From contig BJOX01000322.1 in assembly GCA_009731375.1 (NCBI GenBank), positions 482,129-520,601 on the forward strand: 38,473 nucleotides of DNA, given 5' to 3'. The position numbers and the translations under genes were made by a program. Origin of the DNA: Paulinella micropora. Lineage: Eukaryota; Cercozoa; Imbricatea; Euglyphida. Position 1 is the first letter of the stretch. Every line of letters starts with the position of its first letter. This document shows positions 36,560-38,473 of this stretch, piece after piece. The notes under the pieces were generated by a model. The model searched no databases. It was not told where the DNA came from and saw only the letters and a list, made by a program, of their open reading frames with translations.

Positions 36560-37459
36560 TCTCAGACGGAAAGGGGCATTGTCGAAATTCGAAGCAAGGC
36601 GCCAGGAGGAGCTCATGGCTGTAGCCTCCCAGGATCAAGGGACGCCCCCAGCACGAAAGAAACAGAAGCAGCAGAAGGAGGAGGAAGATGACCCAGGGGA
36701 CCAATTACACTGTCAGAACAAGTGCAGGCCGCGGACGACGAAGAAGACGAAGAATCTGAACCGCAATCCAGGAAGAGGAAGAAAGTGAGTAAAGGCAAAG
36801 ACGAGGAAGAAAGTGGAGAGGAAGAAAGTGGAGACGAACGCAAGAACAGCGGGAAGCGTCCACCACCACCCAAGAAGAAGCAGAAAGGTAACTGAAGAGG
36901 AACAAGAAAAAGAATAGTCCTGCGCGCTTTTTGTTATGGTTTTTCTCTGCAGTTAGTCATGCTTGTAGGAGTCCAACGTAGCTCTTGCAAGGAGGGGAAA
37001 CAGCCCGAGACGTCGGACGAGGAAGACGACGAGGAAGAAGATGAGGAAGATTACGTGCCGCCGGGCAAGAAAGAGAAGACAGCAATTGCAAAGGAAGGTA
37101 ACTTTCTTTTTAGTCGAAGATTACGTATCACTACATAGTAAGTGCCCATCACTACATAGTAAGTGTCCATCATTACATAGTAAGTGCCCATCACTACATA
37201 GTAAGTGCCCATCACTACATAGTAAGTGCCCATCACTACATAGCAAGTGCCCATCACCACAGCAGAAGAGTGCTTGTTGACAGGTGGGAAGAAGAGTAAG
37301 GCACAGCAGAAATCGAAACAAAAGGGAGCTGGAAAGGGAACTGGGAAGGGGAAGAAAAAAAAGGACGCTCCAGAAATCATTGAATTCAAGCGTGACCTGG
37401 TCCCCCCCCCCCCCACCCACCCACCCACCCATCACCACCACCGCCCACCCACCTTTACT
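33177..37459 (+). CDS. Multi-exon gene of unknown function with repeat-filled introns
   Basis: Exon-like segments are 33177-33600, 33800-34103, 34196-34281, 34528-34606, 34666-34849, 35996-36104, 36269-36442, 36566-36887, 36953-37097 and 37284-37459. Introns have GT-AG ends and pyrimidine tracts. Phase is kept exactly across 34103/34196, 34281/34528, 34606/34666, 34849/35996 and 37097/37284, which is strong support for a spliced gene. Frame breaks occur within the first exon, at 36104/36269 and near 36700, some beside homopolymers. The protein begins EMQAYLQKQDPNMQ, has an acidic stretch (EEEVEEENTVYVTEV), a folded-looking middle (PGMYQFRRQMDRN; PGITDASLNRHIINQLCDLV; LHNFFFNRVGPWSANMV), then alternating Lys/Arg and Glu/Asp blocks. 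I recognise no family. Shared repeats with the transposase introns suggest it is cargo or a second gene of the same element; a host gene is the alternative. The 5' end is not defined. Confidence 0.6.
33601..33799 (+). repeat. Intron made of 21-bp GTAAGTGCCCATCACTACAT units
   Basis: The intron begins with the repeat unit itself, so the donor GTAAGT is part of the unit and recurs in nearly every copy. About seven copies lie before a unique acceptor ending in CTCCATAG. Confidence 0.85.
34320..34500 (+). repeat. Intronic 21-bp AGTGATGGTCACTT array
   Basis: Eight units in the intron 34282-34527, mostly with GTTAGTGATGGTCACTTAGA spacing. Confidence 0.88.
34866..35170 (-). mobile_element. tRNA-derived SINE (copy 1), in an intron
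   Basis: On the minus strand a tRNA-like head (about 35167-35095) has an A box TAGCCCAGTGG (35156-35146) and a B box AGTTCGATTCC (35116-35106), the internal promoter of RNA polymerase III. The body contains a tandem duplication of about 32 bp (TATGTTCAATGAAAATACTG twice, 35041-35092) and a conserved tail region, ending in an (ATT)n run at 34866-34900. A second copy of the tail region lies at 38369-38473. Acceptor-stem pairing is poor, so it is not a functional tRNA. Confidence 0.75.
35171..35250 (+). repeat. (AAT)n microsatellite
   Basis: About 80 bp of AAT units adjoining the head of the SINE. Confidence 0.95.
35318..35545 (+). repeat. Intronic 21-bp dyad-repeat array
   Basis: About ten units of AGTGATGGTCACTT in the intron 34850-35995. 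In one frame they read as SDGHLDV heptads. Confidence 0.88.
35666..35724. repeat. 22-bp near-perfect hairpin
   Basis: Arms 35666-35687 and 35703-35724 (GGCTTTGGGCACA... and ...TGTGCCCAAAGCC) pair with one mismatch across a 15-nt loop. Just upstream, ACGGTACGCTAGC occurs twice (about 35556 and 35615). A small inverted-repeat element or a structured intronic RNA is possible. Confidence 0.75.
35744..35984 (+). repeat. Intronic 21-bp dyad-repeat array
   Basis: About eleven units, the last six almost identical (AGTGATGGTCACTTAACAGT), ending directly in the (CT)n tract of the acceptor at 35995. Confidence 0.88.
37125..37262 (+). repeat. Intronic array of GTAAGTGCCCATCACTACAT units
   Basis: About six units in the intron 37098-37283. 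Opposite orientation to the AGTGATGG arrays and the same type as the intron at 33601. Confidence 0.88.
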
Positions 37460-37504
37460 AGTAAGAATAATCGTAGCGAGTCACTATTGGTTGTATGCTA
37501 GCTG

Positions 37505-38101
37505 GTGGTAAGTGCGCGTTGGGTAAAAGAACATTCTGACCCTGCTCGCGAGAATGTTAGTTTGCGTGCACGCAAGCCACGCTTGCTGGACTGTGGATTT
37601 TTCTCTCTTGTTCGTATTCCCGGCGCCTCCGGATTGGGAGTTGCAGTTGTCCCCAAACATCCCAACTGGTTTGGATCTCTGTTATGTCACGCGAACACAT
37701 TGTTGCTCAGGTGCGATTGTGTCTGGACTAGTTCCCAGAAACGAACACTTGGGTATACCTATGTCCTTGCTATCAAGGAGGGTGGAGTTTCGCTTGTTGT
37801 ACCCCAATATATGCGTCATGAAATAGTTAGTCAGTGCCAAAAAAATCTGGAAGCGGGGCATGAGGCATTGAAAAAGAGTGGAGGTTTCTTACTTCAACAC
37901 AGCGATCTTCCCAATTGCGAATTTGTGGTCTTTGGAAACTCAAAATCAACGTATAAAGTGTACGTTCAATCGTTACAGGATATTTTTTGTGGACAACCGC
38001 TTACAGTTTTTTACAGTCGTTCTTATCGCGGGTGGTTTCTGGAGCGCTATGTACATAAGCTCGATCGCTTACAGTGGGCAACACTGACTCCGTTACTGTG
38101 A
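37505..38101 (+). CDS. ORF with weak SET-domain resemblance, possible last exon
   Basis: 198 codons open from 37505; the true start is probably a splice acceptor rather than this ATG. The C-terminal half reads LLQHSDLPNCEFVVFGNS, then IFCGQPLTVFYS, which resembles the end of a SET domain (an N-H-S-x-x-P-N block, then I-x-x-G-E-E-L-T-x-x-Y). Upstream, GASGLGVAVV could be the initial G-x-G segment. The Asn of NHS is Gln here and GEE is GQP, so catalytic competence is doubtful. If it belongs to the preceding Lys/Arg- and Glu-rich exons, the product would be a chromatin-associated protein. A chance resemblance is possible; family membership needs a profile search. Confidence 0.4.
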   Translation: MVSARWVKEHSDPARENVSLRARKPRLLDCGFFSLVRIPGASGLGVAVVPKHPNWFGSLLCHANTLLLRCDCVWTSSQKRTLGYTYVLAIKEGGVSLVVPQYMRHEIVSQCQKNLEAGHEALKKSGGFLLQHSDLPNCEFVVFGNSKSTYKVYVQSLQDIFCGQPLTVFYSRSYRGWFLERYVHKLDRLQWATLTPLL

Positions 38102-38154
38102 GTCCCTGGTCACTTACTTGGCAGTGATGATTACTAAATTGATAGTGAAAGCCA

Positions 38155-38315
38155 CATAGTATGTAGTGATGGTCACATAGCAGTTAGTGATGGTCACTTA
38201 CAAGTTAGTGACGGTCACTTACGAGTTAGTGATGGTCACTTAGGGGTTAGTGACGGTCACTTAGAGGTTAGTGATGCCCACTTAGGTTTTAGTGCTGATC
38301 ACTTAATCCATAGCA
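38155..38315 (+). repeat. 21-bp dyad-repeat array downstream of the last ORF
   Basis: Seven units of AGTGATGGTCACTT/AGTGACGGTCACTT type, the rightmost array in the window. Confidence 0.88.
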
Positions 38316-38335
38316 TGTCAAGAGGAATAGTAATT

Positions 38336-38473
38336 AATAATAATAATAGTAATATTAATAATAATAATAGTGCTTCTCTGTCAATGGCTGATGCATTTCT
38401 GCACATGCGCCTCCATCGTCTCACCCGTGAGGGGAGTACGAAGAATTGACGATAGGCTCTAATGACACCCCCG
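38336..38473 (-). mobile_element. SINE copy 2, cut by window edge
   Basis: Bases 38369-38473 match 34901-35005 with one difference seen, preceded by the same AAT-type tail. Both copies have the same orientation and lie just after a dyad-repeat array; the tRNA-like head is beyond the window. Confidence 0.75.

Noticed and set aside
33555-38315. The regular 21-bp arrays as CRISPR arrays
   Set aside because: There are no spacers of constant length, the units are palindromic and tandem, the setting is eukaryotic, and no cas genes are present.

Overview
The window is a fragment of a nuclear genome from a microbial eukaryote, most likely an alga or other protist. I cannot name a taxon. The evidence is GT-AG introns with pyrimidine tracts, Ty3/gypsy, Ty1/copia, piggyBac and CACTA-type transposons, a tRNA-derived SINE, kilobases of simple repeats, standard stop codons, and remnants that resemble a Polinton-like virus (PLV) or virophage. 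No clear host housekeeping gene is visible. Almost everything recognisable is mobile or viral.

Layout. (1) 1-about 9.1 kb: a Ty3/gypsy element cut by the left edge. Gag and a complete pol share one frame and are separated by a single TGA. (2) About 9.1-22.4 kb: a degraded PLV/virophage-like insertion. It holds a tail-fibre-like gene with NLYYTDAR-type repeats, a Lys/Glu-rich ORF, a GIY-YIG endonuclease and a decayed rve integrase. Two later elements landed in it. A piggyBac-type transposon (about 9.7-12.6 kb) splits the fibre gene. A Ty1/copia element (13608-20251) sits in the intergenic region beyond it, with two 293-bp LTRs that look identical and GAAAA target duplications. The copia polyprotein carries an MYND-type zinc finger between Gag and protease. 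(3) About 22.4-23.6 kb: non-coding, low-complexity DNA. (4) 23598 to the right edge: a region marked by hundreds of bases of a short dyad repeat (core AGTGATGRTCACT, period about 21 bp), which I did not see left of 23.6 kb. It starts with a CACTACAAG terminus and a subterminal array, as CACTA (En/Spm) transposons do. A broken TNP2-like transposase gene runs leftward (28.3 to 24.2 kb). About 5 kb of microsatellites and minisatellites follow. A rightward multi-exon gene (33.2-37.5 kb) then leads into an ORF with a weak SET-domain resemblance (37.5-38.1 kb). The dyad repeats fill introns of both genes, so both may belong to one very large CACTA-like element whose right end lies outside the window.

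Caveats. There are five 10-N gaps. Three are flanked by near-identical 25-55-bp duplicates and two by homopolymers, which points to unresolved contig overlaps. Several frameshifts could therefore be assembly errors. No alignment or search was run; all family names come from reading motifs.
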